Source: Blastopirellula sp. (lineage in GTDB: Bacteria > Planctomycetota > Planctomycetia > Pirellulales > Pirellulaceae). Taken from it: a stretch of 44,024 bases of DNA. The DNA lies in contig NVWB01000162.1 in NCBI GenBank assembly GCA_002733575.1, positions 1 to 44,024 on the forward strand, read 5' to 3'. How positions within the stretch are numbered: position 1 is the first letter of the stretch; the number at the start of each line of letters is the position of its first letter. This document shows, piece by piece, positions 34,133 to 42,790 of this stretch. The translations under genes were made by a program, and so were the position numbers. The notes beneath the pieces were generated by a model. It was not told where the DNA came from, did no database searches, and was given only the letters and a program-made list of their open reading frames with translations.

Positions 34133-35560
34133 TCAATAATCCTTTCCCTCTAAGCTCTCCATGACCGAAGCTTGCCAGGCTTCTAGGTCGGCTTGCAATT
34201 GTTTCGTTCGTTGGACCTCTTTATTTACCAAATTATTGGTTTCCATGCCATCTTTTTCTAGATTGTACAGTTCAATTGTCACCTTGCCATTTTTTTCAAT
34301 TCGGTGAATCTTCCAGGGCCACTGGTTGAGTGCTGCGTGGCCGTTGTATTTTCCGTCGGGTATCTCGGTGAACTCGTTGACGTTTTTTAGAATGCGTTCC
34401 GGGTAAGGGTTCGGTTTGCCTGCTTGTTTGGCATCCATTAGTTCTTTAATAATTCTATCACTCCATGTTCCTTGACCACCGGTATAAAGATGCCAGAAAC
34501 CCATGGCGGGTCGCTCTGTTTGTTTTCCGGCAATGACATCGGCCAAGTCGACTCCATCGAGTGGAGCTTGGTTTTTGACAGTAGCGCCGGCGATTTTCAA
34601 GAGCGTAGGATAAATATCACAAGAAAACGCTGGCACGTCGATTTCTTTCGCTTGATATTGGGTGGGCCATTCCAACATTGCCGGCACACGTAAACCGCCT
34701 TCGTAGATGCTGCCCTTTCTCGCGCGGCCGCCAGAATGTTCTGCGACTAAGCCGCCGTTATCGCTGGTGTACCAAAGAATGGTATTGTCTGCGATTTTCA
34801 TCTCCCGCAATTCGGCCCGTAATCGGCCAAGTTGTTGATCAATCAGTTGAATCTCTTGGTAGTACCCTTTGTTTGAACCTTCATACGGTTTGATTCCCTT
34901 CGGCAAATTGACAGGAATCTCTCGATGGGGATCGTGAGGAGCGGGGAACCAAGTGACTGCAAACATGGGCTTGCCGCCATCTTTATGTTTCTTTAGGAAG
35001 TCCAAGGTCGCATCCATGGCAATCACCGAACCTTGCCCTTTGATTTGTTCGTAGTTGCCATTGCGGCTGAGATAAGGATCGAGATCAAAAAAGTTGAGAC
35101 CTGAAAGCCATTCATCAAACCCTGCTCCGCCAGGTGAAGTAGGACTGCCCGGTTGTACTGAACCAATATGCCATTTTCCAAAGTGCCCGGTCACATACCC
35201 GGCAGTCTTCAACGCTTCAGCGATTGTGGTTTCATGTGGTCTGAGATAATGTCCATGATTTGGCACATTCACACGAACCGGGTTACGCCCCGTCATCACA
35301 CTGGCCCGAGTCGGCGAACAAACCGGAGCACCCGCATAAAACCGATTAAAGACGACACTCTCATTCGCCATCGCATCCATGTACGGAGTTTGCAAAGTTG
35401 GGTGACCTGTGTAGCCAGTGTCTCCATACCCTTGATCGTCGGCCATTACTAGAATGATATTGGGTTGACCATGCTCCTTCGCTAATGCTGACGGAACAAA
35501 AGTAACAATCAGGGCCAGTAGCAAGATTGTTCTCAGTATTTGATGAAGCATAACAAGCAT
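34133..35560 (-). CDS. Type I sulfatase
   Basis: This is a secreted formylglycine sulfatase of 475 residues. A signal peptide ends S-A-L-A. N-I-I-L-V-M-A-D-D-Q-G-Y-G-D carries the metal-binding Asp pair, and C81 in V-C-S-P-T-R-A-S-V-M-T-G-R is the modified Cys (Thr in the fourth motif position, as in many of this subgroup). H-F-G-K-W-H-I-G and Y-T-S-D-N-G-G complete the active site. The D-D-Q-G-Y-G-D style is that of the large arylsulfatase A-like group and differs from the D-D-H type encoded at 17584 and 23166, so the substrate is probably different. It is 97 bp after the next sulfatase gene on the same strand. Confidence 0.9.
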   Translation of the reverse strand: MLVMLHQILRTILLLALIVTFVPSALAKEHGQPNIILVMADDQGYGDTGYTGHPTLQTPYMDAMANESVVFNRFYAGAPVCSPTRASVMTGRNPVRVNVPNHGHYLRPHETTIAEALKTAGYVTGHFGKWHIGSVQPGSPTSPGGAGFDEWLSGLNFFDLDPYLSRNGNYEQIKGQGSVIAMDATLDFLKKHKDGGKPMFAVTWFPAPHDPHREIPVNLPKGIKPYEGSNKGYYQEIQLIDQQLGRLRAELREMKIADNTILWYTSDNGGLVAEHSGGRARKGSIYEGGLRVPAMLEWPTQYQAKEIDVPAFSCDIYPTLLKIAGATVKNQAPLDGVDLADVIAGKQTERPAMGFWHLYTGGQGTWSDRIIKELMDAKQAGKPNPYPERILKNVNEFTEIPDGKYNGHAALNQWPWKIHRIEKNGKVTIELYNLEKDGMETNNLVNKEVQRTKQLQADLEAWQASVMESLEGKDY

Positions 35561-35657
35561 TCTTTTAACAAGGGGTAATTTGTTTTTTATGAAAGAGCTG
35601 ATTTACTCTATTGTCGATGCAAATCAGATAAGCAGTCAAGTAGGAAGATTGCATTCC

Positions 35658-37274
35658 CTACTTCTTCTTCACCTTGCCTGAACGTGGCTTACCCATTTGT
35701 TTTTGCCAGGCTTCGTACAAGGCTTTCATTTCGGCGACTCGCTCTGGTTGGGAACTCGCAAGGTCTTTGGTTTCTTTAATGTCGTTTTTTAGGTTGTATA
35801 ACAGTAAGCCAGTTGGGTAGACGATGTCATCAGCAGGGCTGGCGATGTTCTTATCGTTAAGCTGGTAGTTGCTGTGTACCCAACCTTTTGAGTTGATTAG
35901 TTTCCATTCGCCTTGGCGAACGCTCCAGGTGCCTTTGCCATCGGCGAAGCAAAGGTGATCATGAACTTGCGGTTGTTTCTGTTGCTTGATATTTGCAACC
36001 AGACTGTTGCCATCAAGATCACTGGGCACTTCTCCGCCAATCAGTTCGATCAGAGTCGGAAACAAATCCATGGCTGAGGTCAGCGAGGATCGTGTTTGTT
36101 GTTCGGGCAACTTACTAGGCCATGAGACGATCATCGGGATACGAACACCCCCTTCGCCAAACATGTATTTGTATCCACGTAGCGGAGTATTGTTGGAGTA
36201 AGTGTTGATGGTTCCGCCGTTGTCAGAAAGGAAGATAACGATGGTGTTTTTGCGTTGTCCGGTTTTATCCAGCGTATCAAGAATTTGTGTGATGCCATCA
36301 TCCATCGCCATAAGATTGGCCAAGTAGCGTTTGCGGCCTAGCGGATCGACTTCGCCCAAGTGGCCCCATTTGGCATGCCACTGGCTCCAAGTCATCTCTT
36401 GCGGATCCCAAAAAGGGAACTCCCAGTGATCTGCGTCACGATCCCACTTTGGTTGTTCGTAGCCAGCTTTTATCGCGTAATCTGGGTTGGCAACATACGT
36501 GGGCATGTGAACGGCATTGTATTCCAGTTCGATGAAGAATGGCTTTTCTGATTTACTACCTGCTTCGATAGTTTTGATTGCCTCTTCGGTAAATATCTGG
36601 GTAGTGAATCCATCTTCATACGAAACTGATTCGCCTCGATTACGTTCAAGCGGACCAACATTCAGAATGCCCAGGCCCTTGCCGTTATTCCTTTTTTTAT
36701 ACGCGGCCACATCTTTTTCATCGAGACGAATATAGTCCCAGGTGTGGTGGATGAAACCAAGGAATTCGTCAAAGCCATGATCTAACGGATGCTGGGCAGG
36801 GCCGCCGTTGAGATGTGTTTTGCCGATCTTTTGGGTGAAGTATCCAAGCTTCTTTAAGGCTTGGGGAATCGTAAGTTGGTCGTTAGGTAGTCCGCCTTGG
36901 CTATACCAATAATTGCCCCAGCGCTGCTGATACTTGCCGGTGATCATGCCACAGCGAGAAGGACTACATATAGGGCTGGTAGCATAGGCGTTACTAAAAT
37001 AGGTACCCTGCGAAGCAATTCGATCAATGCCCGGCGTCTTCACATCGGCTGGCGATTGCGAAAGAAAACTCAAATCGGCATAACCGAGATCATCGGCCAT
37101 GATTACGATGATGTTAGGTTTTTCGCTAGACTTGGCAGTTGCTGACTGAGTGAATATCAGTTGTGAAAAGAGTGCTACAGCGATCAAAATGGTTAGTGCA
37201 GTTACTCTGTGTAATAGATGACACAAGAATACCCGGTGGCAACCGTTTTGTGTTTGGTCAAGGAAATGAATCAT
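35658..37274 (-). CDS. Type I sulfatase
   Basis: This is a secreted formylglycine sulfatase of 538 residues, with an unusually long leader of about 48 residues before the mature domain; a later start would shorten it. Landmarks are N-I-I-V-I-M-A-D-D-L-G-Y-A-D, C103 in I-C-S-P-S-R-C-G-M-I-T-G, K-I-G-K-T-H-L (Thr in place of the commoner Trp), L-S-D-N-G-G near residue 345, and W-K-L-I-N-S near the end. An acidic/aromatic insert near residues 265-295 (D-R-D-A-D-H-W-E-F-P-F-W-D) may shape the substrate pocket. The last residues are basic (G-K-V-K-K-K). It is likely the first gene of the minus-strand unit that also contains the sulfatase and small membrane protein downstream. Confidence 0.9.
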   Translation of the reverse strand: MIHFLDQTQNGCHRVFLCHLLHRVTALTILIAVALFSQLIFTQSATAKSSEKPNIIVIMADDLGYADLSFLSQSPADVKTPGIDRIASQGTYFSNAYATSPICSPSRCGMITGKYQQRWGNYWYSQGGLPNDQLTIPQALKKLGYFTQKIGKTHLNGGPAQHPLDHGFDEFLGFIHHTWDYIRLDEKDVAAYKKRNNGKGLGILNVGPLERNRGESVSYEDGFTTQIFTEEAIKTIEAGSKSEKPFFIELEYNAVHMPTYVANPDYAIKAGYEQPKWDRDADHWEFPFWDPQEMTWSQWHAKWGHLGEVDPLGRKRYLANLMAMDDGITQILDTLDKTGQRKNTIVIFLSDNGGTINTYSNNTPLRGYKYMFGEGGVRIPMIVSWPSKLPEQQTRSSLTSAMDLFPTLIELIGGEVPSDLDGNSLVANIKQQKQPQVHDHLCFADGKGTWSVRQGEWKLINSKGWVHSNYQLNDKNIASPADDIVYPTGLLLYNLKNDIKETKDLASSQPERVAEMKALYEAWQKQMGKPRSGKVKKK

Positions 37275-37505
37275 GGTGAACTCTCTTATGATAAGTGCGT
37301 ATGCGCTACCTACGTTGAATCGATCTGGACCTCCGCCTCATCTTGGCGTCAGCCAGCCGAAATCGGTTCTATCGCTCTATTGTCTTCACTCGCAACCACT
37401 GCGTCAATTCCAGCGGCAACCGAGACTTGTGGTGAAAGTGTTTTGTACGGTGAAATCTCTGAATTCTTTTCCTCATATTTATATTCACGCGAACCTAAGA
37501 ACAGC

Positions 37506-37539
37506 TTGACAACTCCACCTTAGTGTATATACTACACCA
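37506..37539 (+). promoter_or_regulatory. pncB promoter with NrtR-type operator
   Basis: TTGACA (37506-37511) and TATACT (37528-37533), 16 bp apart, form a good sigma-70-like promoter. A 19-bp dyad, TAGTGTA-n5-TACACCA (37521-37539), covers the -10 element. The same dyad pattern occurs twice before nrtR, so this is very probably the operator by which NrtR represses pncB. AGGAG lies just before ATG 37563. Confidence 0.75.
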
Positions 37540-37562
37540 TAGAAAGTAAAAGGAGACAAGTC

Positions 37563-39020
37563 ATGAATAGATATACTTCATTAGCTTTACTGACCGATCT
37601 TTATGAACTAACCATGGCCTACGGCTACTGGAAGTTAGGGATGGCTGATCAGGAAGCGGTGTTTCACCTCTTTTTCAGAAAGCCCCCTTTTAATGGAGGT
37701 TACGCGATTGCTGCTGGATTGGCTCCCGTGGTCGATTTTCTGGAAGAATTTTCCTTTGATGACTCTGATGTTGAGTATTTAGCGACTTTAACAGGCAATG
37801 ATGGAGAACCACTGTTTGAGTCACCTTTTCTCAATTACTTGAGAAATCTCGAACTGACCTGCGATATCGATGCGATGCCAGAAGGAACACTTGTGTTTGG
37901 TCAGCAGCCAATAATCCGTGTGAAAGGCCCTTTATTGCAGTGCCAAATACTTGAAACAGCATTGCTGAACATTGTTAATTTCCAAACACTCATTGCCACC
38001 AAAGCTTCACGCATCAGTGCGGCAACAGGCGGAGAGCCTGTTTTGGAGTTCGGTCTACGCAGGGCTCAAGGAATCGATGGCGGTCTGGCTGCAAGCCGTG
38101 CGGCCTACATCGGCGGTTGTGCGGCGACTTCCAACGTATTGGCAGGTAAGCTATTTGGGATACCAGTTCGGGGCACCCATGCTCATAGCTGGGTCATGTC
38201 TTTTGACGATGAGCAGGAAGCATTCGCCCAATACGCAGAAGTTATGCCGAACAACTGTGTCTTTTTAGTTGACACTTACGACACGCTTGAAGGCGTTCGT
38301 CAAGCGATCACGGTTGGGCAGCAACTTCGTAAAAAAGGGCACAAAATGGTCGGCATTCGTTTGGATTCAGGCGATCTTGCCCATCTCAGCATTGAGGCCC
38401 GCAAGCTACTTGATGAGGCCGATTTCTCAGATGCGGTAATTGTTGCGTCAAATGATTTGGACGAACATATTATCGAAAGCCTAAAAGCTCAAGGGGCAAA
38501 AATTGCAGTCTGGGGTGTTGGCACAAAATTAGTGACAGGCTACGACCAACCTGCGTTAGGCGGAGTTTATAAGCTAGGTGCCTTGAAAGACGCGGATGGT
38601 AACTGGCAACCCAAGCTGAAGCTTTCAGAACAGCCCATCAAAACAAGCCTCCCAGGGATTTTGCAAGTTCGACGGTTTGAAGATGCAGACGGGTTAATTG
38701 AGGATGTAATTTACAACGAGACGCTTGGCCTAGATGAAAATGGCCTAAGTGTCGACTTACTTGATCACTCTAATCAAAAGAAAAGCACGAGAGAGATAGA
38801 GGGTTACGATTTACTTCAACCAGTGTTGCGAAATGGAAAGGTGGTTGCAGAACCTGATAGCATTGAGACGGTTCGTAATAGAGCTCAGGATGAATTGAAG
38901 AAATTACGGCCAAGATATCGTCGATTAATGAACCCACATATCTATCGTGTAGGAATAGATTTAAAGCTACATCAGCTCCGAGAACAACTGATTACTAAAG
39001 CGAGACAACCAAATAATTGA
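37563..39020 (+). CDS. pncB: Nicotinate phosphoribosyltransferase
   Basis: This enzyme converts nicotinate and phosphoribosyl pyrophosphate to nicotinate mononucleotide, the entry step of the Preiss-Handler NAD salvage route, in the cytoplasm. The product is 485 residues, normal for this family. Motifs are L-L-T-D-L-Y-E-L-T-M-A near the N-terminus, K-A-S-R-I-S-A-A-T-G near residue 145, E-F-G-L-R-R-A-Q-G near 160, G-T-H-A-H-S-W near 208 with the His region typical of NAPRTases, and G-I-R-L-D-S-G-D-L near 270. The start ATG has AGGAG 8 bases upstream. It forms its own unit with a predicted NrtR operator and lies directly before nrtR, and nicotinamidase in the next unit would supply its substrate. 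Confidence 0.93.
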   Translation: MNRYTSLALLTDLYELTMAYGYWKLGMADQEAVFHLFFRKPPFNGGYAIAAGLAPVVDFLEEFSFDDSDVEYLATLTGNDGEPLFESPFLNYLRNLELTCDIDAMPEGTLVFGQQPIIRVKGPLLQCQILETALLNIVNFQTLIATKASRISAATGGEPVLEFGLRRAQGIDGGLAASRAAYIGGCAATSNVLAGKLFGIPVRGTHAHSWVMSFDDEQEAFAQYAEVMPNNCVFLVDTYDTLEGVRQAITVGQQLRKKGHKMVGIRLDSGDLAHLSIEARKLLDEADFSDAVIVASNDLDEHIIESLKAQGAKIAVWGVGTKLVTGYDQPALGGVYKLGALKDADGNWQPKLKLSEQPIKTSLPGILQVRRFEDADGLIEDVIYNETLGLDENGLSVDLLDHSNQKKSTREIEGYDLLQPVLRNGKVVAEPDSIETVRNRAQDELKKLRPRYRRLMNPHIYRVGIDLKLHQLREQLITKARQPNN

Positions 39021-39039
39021 TAAATTTTTATTTGTCGGC

Positions 39040-39086
39040 TTGACTTAGTGTAATAATAACACAATAATAGTGTCAATACAACACTA
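39040..39086 (+). promoter_or_regulatory. nrtR operon promoter with two operators
   Basis: TTGACT (39040-39045) and AATAAT (39063-39068), 17 bp apart, form a promoter. Two adjacent 19-bp dyads overlap it: TAGTGTA-n5-AACACAA (39046-39064, in the spacer) and TAGTGTC-n5-AACACTA (39068-39086, from the -10 end into the start region). Together with the dyad before pncB they give the shared pattern TAGTGTn-n5-nACACnA. This supports autoregulation by NrtR. Confidence 0.75.
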
Positions 39087-39100
39087 AGAAGGAATTAAAC

Positions 39101-39790
39101 ATGCCACATACTTATGAATTTGCCCGTGCCGCACTAACGGTAGACATTGTTGTCTTTGCCTTGGATGAAGAAGACTTGCAAGTCATGCTCATCCAACGAG
39201 ACTTGGAACCCTTCGAAGGACAATGGGCACTTCCAGGCGGTTTTGTCAGGGTCGACGAAACTTTAGACGAGTCGGCACGACGAGAACTGCAAGAAGAAAC
39301 AGGGCTTCAAGATATTTACCTTGAACAACTTTACACGTTTGGTGGGCTCAAACGAGATCCACGTGAACGTGTAGTCACAGTTGCCTATTACGCCTTAGTG
39401 AATTTGGAAGGACACAATGTCCATGCAAGTACCGATGCCCGTAACGCGGCCTGGTTTTCAATGAATGATCTGCCTGACTTGGCGTTTGATCACTCGATGA
39501 TATTACAGACTGCCCATGAAAGATTGCGTGGAAAATTACGCTATCAACCCATTGGGTTTGAATTGCTGCCCGAGAAATTTACACTTCGCCAGTTACAACA
39601 TGTTTACGAAGTGGTGCTAGACAGGGAACTCGACAAAAGAAACTTCCGCAAAAAAGTTCTCGGCATGGAGATCGTAAAAGAGACAAACGAAATCGAAAAA
39701 GACGTGGCCCATCGCGCCGCAAAACTTTACCGATTCGACAAAAAGAAATACGACCGACTTACGAAACAAGGATTTAACTTCGAGATATAA
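39101..39790 (+). CDS. nrtR: NAD-salvage regulator, Nudix plus winged helix
   Basis: This is a transcriptional repressor of NAD metabolism of the NrtR type, 229 residues. Residues 1-140 form a Nudix domain with a complete Nudix box (G-F-V-R-V-D-E, then [11 protein letters not shown] near residues 45-70). Residues 150-229 form the C-terminal winged helix ([14 protein letters not shown] and [11 protein letters not shown]), the DNA-binding part. In studied members the Nudix domain senses ADP-ribose, which releases the protein from DNA. AAGGA lies 6-9 bases before ATG 39101. The predicted operators lie before this gene and before pncB. It is the first gene of a tightly packed operon. An intact Nudix box leaves open that it also hydrolyses ADP-ribose. 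Confidence 0.92.
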   Translation: MPHTYEFARAALTVDIVVFALDEEDLQVMLIQRDLEPFEGQWALPGGFVRVDETLDESARRELQEETGLQDIYLEQLYTFGGLKRDPRERVVTVAYYALVNLEGHNVHASTDARNAAWFSMNDLPDLAFDHSMILQTAHERLRGKLRYQPIGFELLPEKFTLRQLQHVYEVVLDRELDKRNFRKKVLGMEIVKETNEIEKDVAHRAAKLYRFDKKKYDRLTKQGFNFEI

Positions 39791-39793
39791 GTG

Positions 39794-40846
39794 ATGAACC
39801 GATACAACCACATACTTGGATGCCTTCTTGGAACTGCTGTAGGTGATGCAGTCGGATTACGTCGAGAAGGTCTCTCTCGACAACGTGCGATGAAAATGTA
39901 TGGTGGTTCGCCTTTGAGTCCAAATTTATTGCTGGGATTAAGTTTTTGTAGTGATGACACAGAACATACACAGATGGTTGGACGCGCATTAATCGCTTCC
40001 ATCGATAATGTAGAAGAATTCGAAAGACACCTTGCGAACCAATTGAGGGCATGGTTGCTAACTGTTCCAGCCGGCGTAGGTCTAGCGACAGTGAAAGCTT
40101 GTTGCAAACTACTGCTTGGTTTTAGTCCGAAGCGAAGTGGTGTATTTAGTGCTGGGAACGGCCCAGCGATGCGTTCAGCAATATTGGGAGTTTGCATAGA
40201 TTCAGATACACAATTATGTGAGTTCATTCGTTCGTCAACACGAATTACGCACACTGACCCGAAAGCAGAGGAAGGTGCGTTACTAGTTGCTCGTGCTGCG
40301 AGGCTAAAAATTAGCGGTTCAAAAGGCGATCCTGTTGGATTTATCGACCAAGCTTGCACAGAAATATGTGATGAGGAGTTAAGAACGAACTTACAAGCTG
40401 TGGTAGTCGGCTTAAAGAAATCAAAAACTCCACTTGAATACTGCGAATCACAAGGGTGGTCAAAAGGGGTAAGTGGATACGTTAATCATACAGTACCTGC
40501 CGCGCTTTATTGTTGGGCCAACTCGCCTGATAATTTTCGACAATGTGTGGAAAATGCAGTTTTGCTTGGTGGCGACACCGACAGTGTTACAGCAATTGCT
40601 GGAGCGATCTGCGGTTCAAACCTTGGAGTTGATAGCATCCCTGCAGAATGGATTAATCAACTTAGCGAATGGCCAAGAACTGTCCACTGGAACGAAGAGC
40701 TTGCGAAATCACTCGTAGAAGTGAGTGAAAAACAAAGAAGCATCAAACCACCATCAATGCATTGGTTGGCAACTTACCCCAGGAATTTGCTTTTTACTGC
40801 AATTGTACTCGGGATTGGGTTCCGGAGATTGCTACCACCTTATTGA
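39794..40846 (+). CDS. ADP-ribosylglycohydrolase (DraG/ARH type)
   Basis: This enzyme removes ADP-ribose from modified proteins or small molecules (DraG/ARH family); 350 residues. Metal-site motifs are present at both ends of the fold: G-T-A-V-G-D-A-V-G near residue 14 and S-D-D-T-E-H-T near 55 (normally T-D-D-T), and G-G-D-T-D-S-V-T-A-I-A-G near 262, which bind two Mg ions in the family. ATG 39794 follows the nrtR stop by 3 bp (GTG at 39791 is also possible). The C-terminal 20 residues are hydrophobic (L-L-F-T-A-I-V-L-G-I-G-F then R-R-L-L), unlike most family members, and could anchor the enzyme to a membrane. It shares the operon with nicotinamidase and two further ADP-ribose families. The ADP-ribosylated target is unknown. 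Confidence 0.88.
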   Translation: MNRYNHILGCLLGTAVGDAVGLRREGLSRQRAMKMYGGSPLSPNLLLGLSFCSDDTEHTQMVGRALIASIDNVEEFERHLANQLRAWLLTVPAGVGLATVKACCKLLLGFSPKRSGVFSAGNGPAMRSAILGVCIDSDTQLCEFIRSSTRITHTDPKAEEGALLVARAARLKISGSKGDPVGFIDQACTEICDEELRTNLQAVVVGLKKSKTPLEYCESQGWSKGVSGYVNHTVPAALYCWANSPDNFRQCVENAVLLGGDTDSVTAIAGAICGSNLGVDSIPAEWINQLSEWPRTVHWNEELAKSLVEVSEKQRSIKPPSMHWLATYPRNLLFTAIVLGIGFRRLLPPY

Positions 40847-40857
40847 GAGACAATCCA

Positions 40858-41469
40858 ATGAAAGCCTTACTCTTAATCGATATTCAGAATGACTTTTTAC
40901 CTGGCGGAGCTTTGGCCGTTGCTGACGGAGATGAAATTGTGCCGATTGTCAATCGTTGGATGTCAGAGTTTGAGTTCGTCGTGGCCACACAAGACTGGCA
41001 TCCTGCCGATCATGGTAGTTTTGTGAGTCAACATGCAGCCAATCACGTGGGCGAGATAATTCGTTTAGATGGGTTAGATCAGATAGTTTGGCCAGATCAC
41101 TGTGTGCAAGGATCGCAAGGTGCAGAGTTTGCTTCAGGTTTAAACGTACAGGGAATTCACCATGTCGTTCAAAAAGGAACGGACCGATTGATCGATAGCT
41201 ACAGTGGGTTCTTTGATAACGCCCGACGTAAAGCAACAAACTTAGAAGCGTATTTAAGAAATCACGATGTGGACGAACTACACGTAATGGGATTGGCGAC
41301 CGATTACTGTGTGAAGTTTACCGTACTCGATGCCCTGGACTTGGGGTTCAAGGTAACGCTTCATACTGAGGGAATACGCGGCGTAGAACTCAATGCTGGA
41401 GATTGTGCTCTAGCAATCGAAGAGATGAAATCAGCAGGTGCATTAATGACTCAGGAGATAACAAAATGA
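40858..41469 (+). CDS. pncA: Nicotinamidase
   Basis: This enzyme hydrolyses nicotinamide to nicotinate and ammonia, feeding pncB. From ATG 40858 the product has 203 residues, normal length, and begins with the family start L-L-L-I-D-I-Q-N-D-F containing the catalytic Asp. The open frame extends back to 40762 but that part overlaps the previous gene and adds no family sequence. Metal ligands lie in T-Q-D-W-H-P-A-D-H-G-S-F near residue 50, the catalytic Lys in V-V-Q-K-G-T near 105, and the nucleophilic Cys in G-L-A-T-D-Y-C-V near 150. It starts 11 bp after the ARH stop and its own stop overlaps the NADAR start by 4 bp (ATGA), so it is translationally coupled. Confidence 0.93.
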   Translation: MKALLLIDIQNDFLPGGALAVADGDEIVPIVNRWMSEFEFVVATQDWHPADHGSFVSQHAANHVGEIIRLDGLDQIVWPDHCVQGSQGAEFASGLNVQGIHHVVQKGTDRLIDSYSGFFDNARRKATNLEAYLRNHDVDELHVMGLATDYCVKFTVLDALDLGFKVTLHTEGIRGVELNAGDCALAIEEMKSAGALMTQEITK

Positions 41470-41906
41470 CGATTGCGTTTTATTCAAAAACTGAGAGCTA
41501 CAATGAATTTTCCAATTTCGCTTTATTTGGAGTGGAAATGGATGACCGGTGGTATCCGACGATTGAACACTATTTTCAGGCGATGAAGTTTCCTGGGAAT
41601 GATCATGCAGAGAAGATACGACTTGCTCGCACACCGGCATCTGCAAAAAGTTTAGGCCGTTCACGAAAAGTGAAACTTCGTGAAGACTGGGAAGAAGTCA
41701 AAATTGATATCATGCGTGATGCAGTATTGAAAAAATTCACAACGCATGACGAACTTCGTGAACTGCTGTTAAGCACAACGGACCAAGAGTTAGTTGAAAA
41801 CGCACCGGGCGACTATTTCTGGGGCTGTGGTAAATCTGGCAGCGGAAAGAACTGGCTCGGAAAAATATTGATGGAAGTCCGAGATCAATTGAAACAAAGA
41901 GAATGA
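41466..41906 (+). CDS. NADAR (YbiA-type) protein
   Basis: This is a member of the NADAR family (NAD and ADP-ribose associated; DUF1768/YbiA), 146 residues. Motifs are F-Y-S-K-T-E-S-Y-N-E-F-S-N-F near the N-terminus, W-Y-P-T-I-E-H-Y-F-Q-A-M-K-F near residue 35 with the conserved Glu, and N-A-P-G-D-Y-F-W-G-C-G near 115. Members cleave N-glycosidic bonds, in YbiA-type proteins in riboflavin intermediates and in others ADP-ribose on nucleobases. Here the setting among ADP-ribose enzymes favours the latter. ATG 41466 is chosen because it forms an ATGA overlap with pncA and gives the full family N-terminus; the frame is also open back to 41403. Confidence 0.88.
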   Translation: MTIAFYSKTESYNEFSNFALFGVEMDDRWYPTIEHYFQAMKFPGNDHAEKIRLARTPASAKSLGRSRKVKLREDWEEVKIDIMRDAVLKKFTTHDELRELLLSTTDQELVENAPGDYFWGCGKSGSGKNWLGKILMEVRDQLKQRE

Positions 41907-41932
41907 TTTAAAGGTAATTGAAAGTTAGAAAG

Positions 41933-42790
41933 ATGAGAAAAAGTCAAAGATTACAAATCGGTAAAGAAACTATCGAAATCGTCCAGCAAGGCGGATATGA
42001 ACTTAAGTCTGGCAATCGAGTCGTGATAAAAGACCAAGTCAGTGAGTCCATTAAACAAACTGTTTTGTACACGCCGGAAGAATTGGATCAACTAGTTGAA
42101 TCGATTCAACCTCAGAAACAGGTTGAAACTCGCTTTGAAGTACAAAACGAAACGACATTAGAAGCTGCTCGGCGGATGGTTGTTGATCATAAGCAACAAA
42201 AGGTGCTGTGTTTAAACTTTGCATCGGCCAAGAATCCCGGTGGCGGTTTCCAAAGAGGAACCCAGGCCCAAGAAGAAAGTTTGGCCCGTTCCTCGGCATT
42301 ATACGATTCCCTCATTTCACAATGGGACTACTACGAAGTCAATCGTCAGTGCAAAACATCGCTTTATACCGACCTGATGATCCTCACTCCAGAAGTGCCG
42401 GTTTTTCGTAAAGACGATGGACAGCTATTAACCGAACCGTATCAAGTGTCCATCCTAACTTCACCGGCGGTGAATGCTGGTGCAGTGTTAAAGAATGAGC
42501 CAAACAAACAACATTTGATTCGTCCAACGATGTCGGCTCGGATCGAAAAAGTGCTTGCAATCGCTGCTTCCGAGAATTACGAACACTTGATTCTCGGTGC
42601 CTGGGGATGTGGTGTGTTTCGAAATGATCCTCGTGAAATTGCAGAATTATTTGCGAACGCATTGTTACGTGACTCGCGATTCTGTACTCAATTTAAAAGC
42701 GTTACTTTTGCGGTATTAGATGGAACTGATGACCTAAGAATAATCAATCCCTTTAAACAACATTTTGGTCGAGGAGAAGACGATGATTAA
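41933..42790 (+). CDS. Bacterial-type poly(ADP-ribose) glycohydrolase
   Basis: This is a microbial PARG-type protein (TIGR02452/DUF2263 group), 285 residues. The decisive motif is G-G-G (residues 103-105), seven residues, then Q-E-E (113-115), the PARG catalytic signature; the second Glu normally acts on the ribose-ribose bond or the terminal ADP-ribose. It is preceded by L-N-F-A-S-A-K-N-P, and macrodomain-fold parts follow (S-I-L-T-S-P-A-V-N-A-G near residue 180 and L-I-L-G-A-W-G-C-G-V-F near 220). ATG 41933 is used; TTG 41918, with AAAGG before it, would add five residues. It starts 26 bp after the NADAR stop and overlaps the next start by 8 bp. It likely releases free ADP-ribose, the ligand of NrtR. 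Confidence 0.88.
   Translation: MRKSQRLQIGKETIEIVQQGGYELKSGNRVVIKDQVSESIKQTVLYTPEELDQLVESIQPQKQVETRFEVQNETTLEAARRMVVDHKQQKVLCLNFASAKNPGGGFQRGTQAQEESLARSSALYDSLISQWDYYEVNRQCKTSLYTDLMILTPEVPVFRKDDGQLLTEPYQVSILTSPAVNAGAVLKNEPNKQHLIRPTMSARIEKVLAIAASENYEHLILGAWGCGVFRNDPREIAELFANALLRDSRFCTQFKSVTFAVLDGTDDLRIINPFKQHFGRGEDDD

Noticed and set aside
17584..37274. A formylglycine-generating enzyme or anaerobic sulfatase maturase for the four sulfatases
   Set aside because: No FGE-type or radical-SAM maturase motif appears in any frame here; it must be encoded elsewhere.
37218..37523. ORF of about 84-101 codons upstream of pncB
   Set aside because: It overlaps the sulfatase start and the pncB promoter and operator, has no ribosome site, and its product has no recognisable features.
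40762..40857. Upstream extension of pncA
   Set aside because: It overlaps the ARH coding end and adds 32 residues outside the nicotinamidase family. ATG 40858 gives the standard N-terminus.
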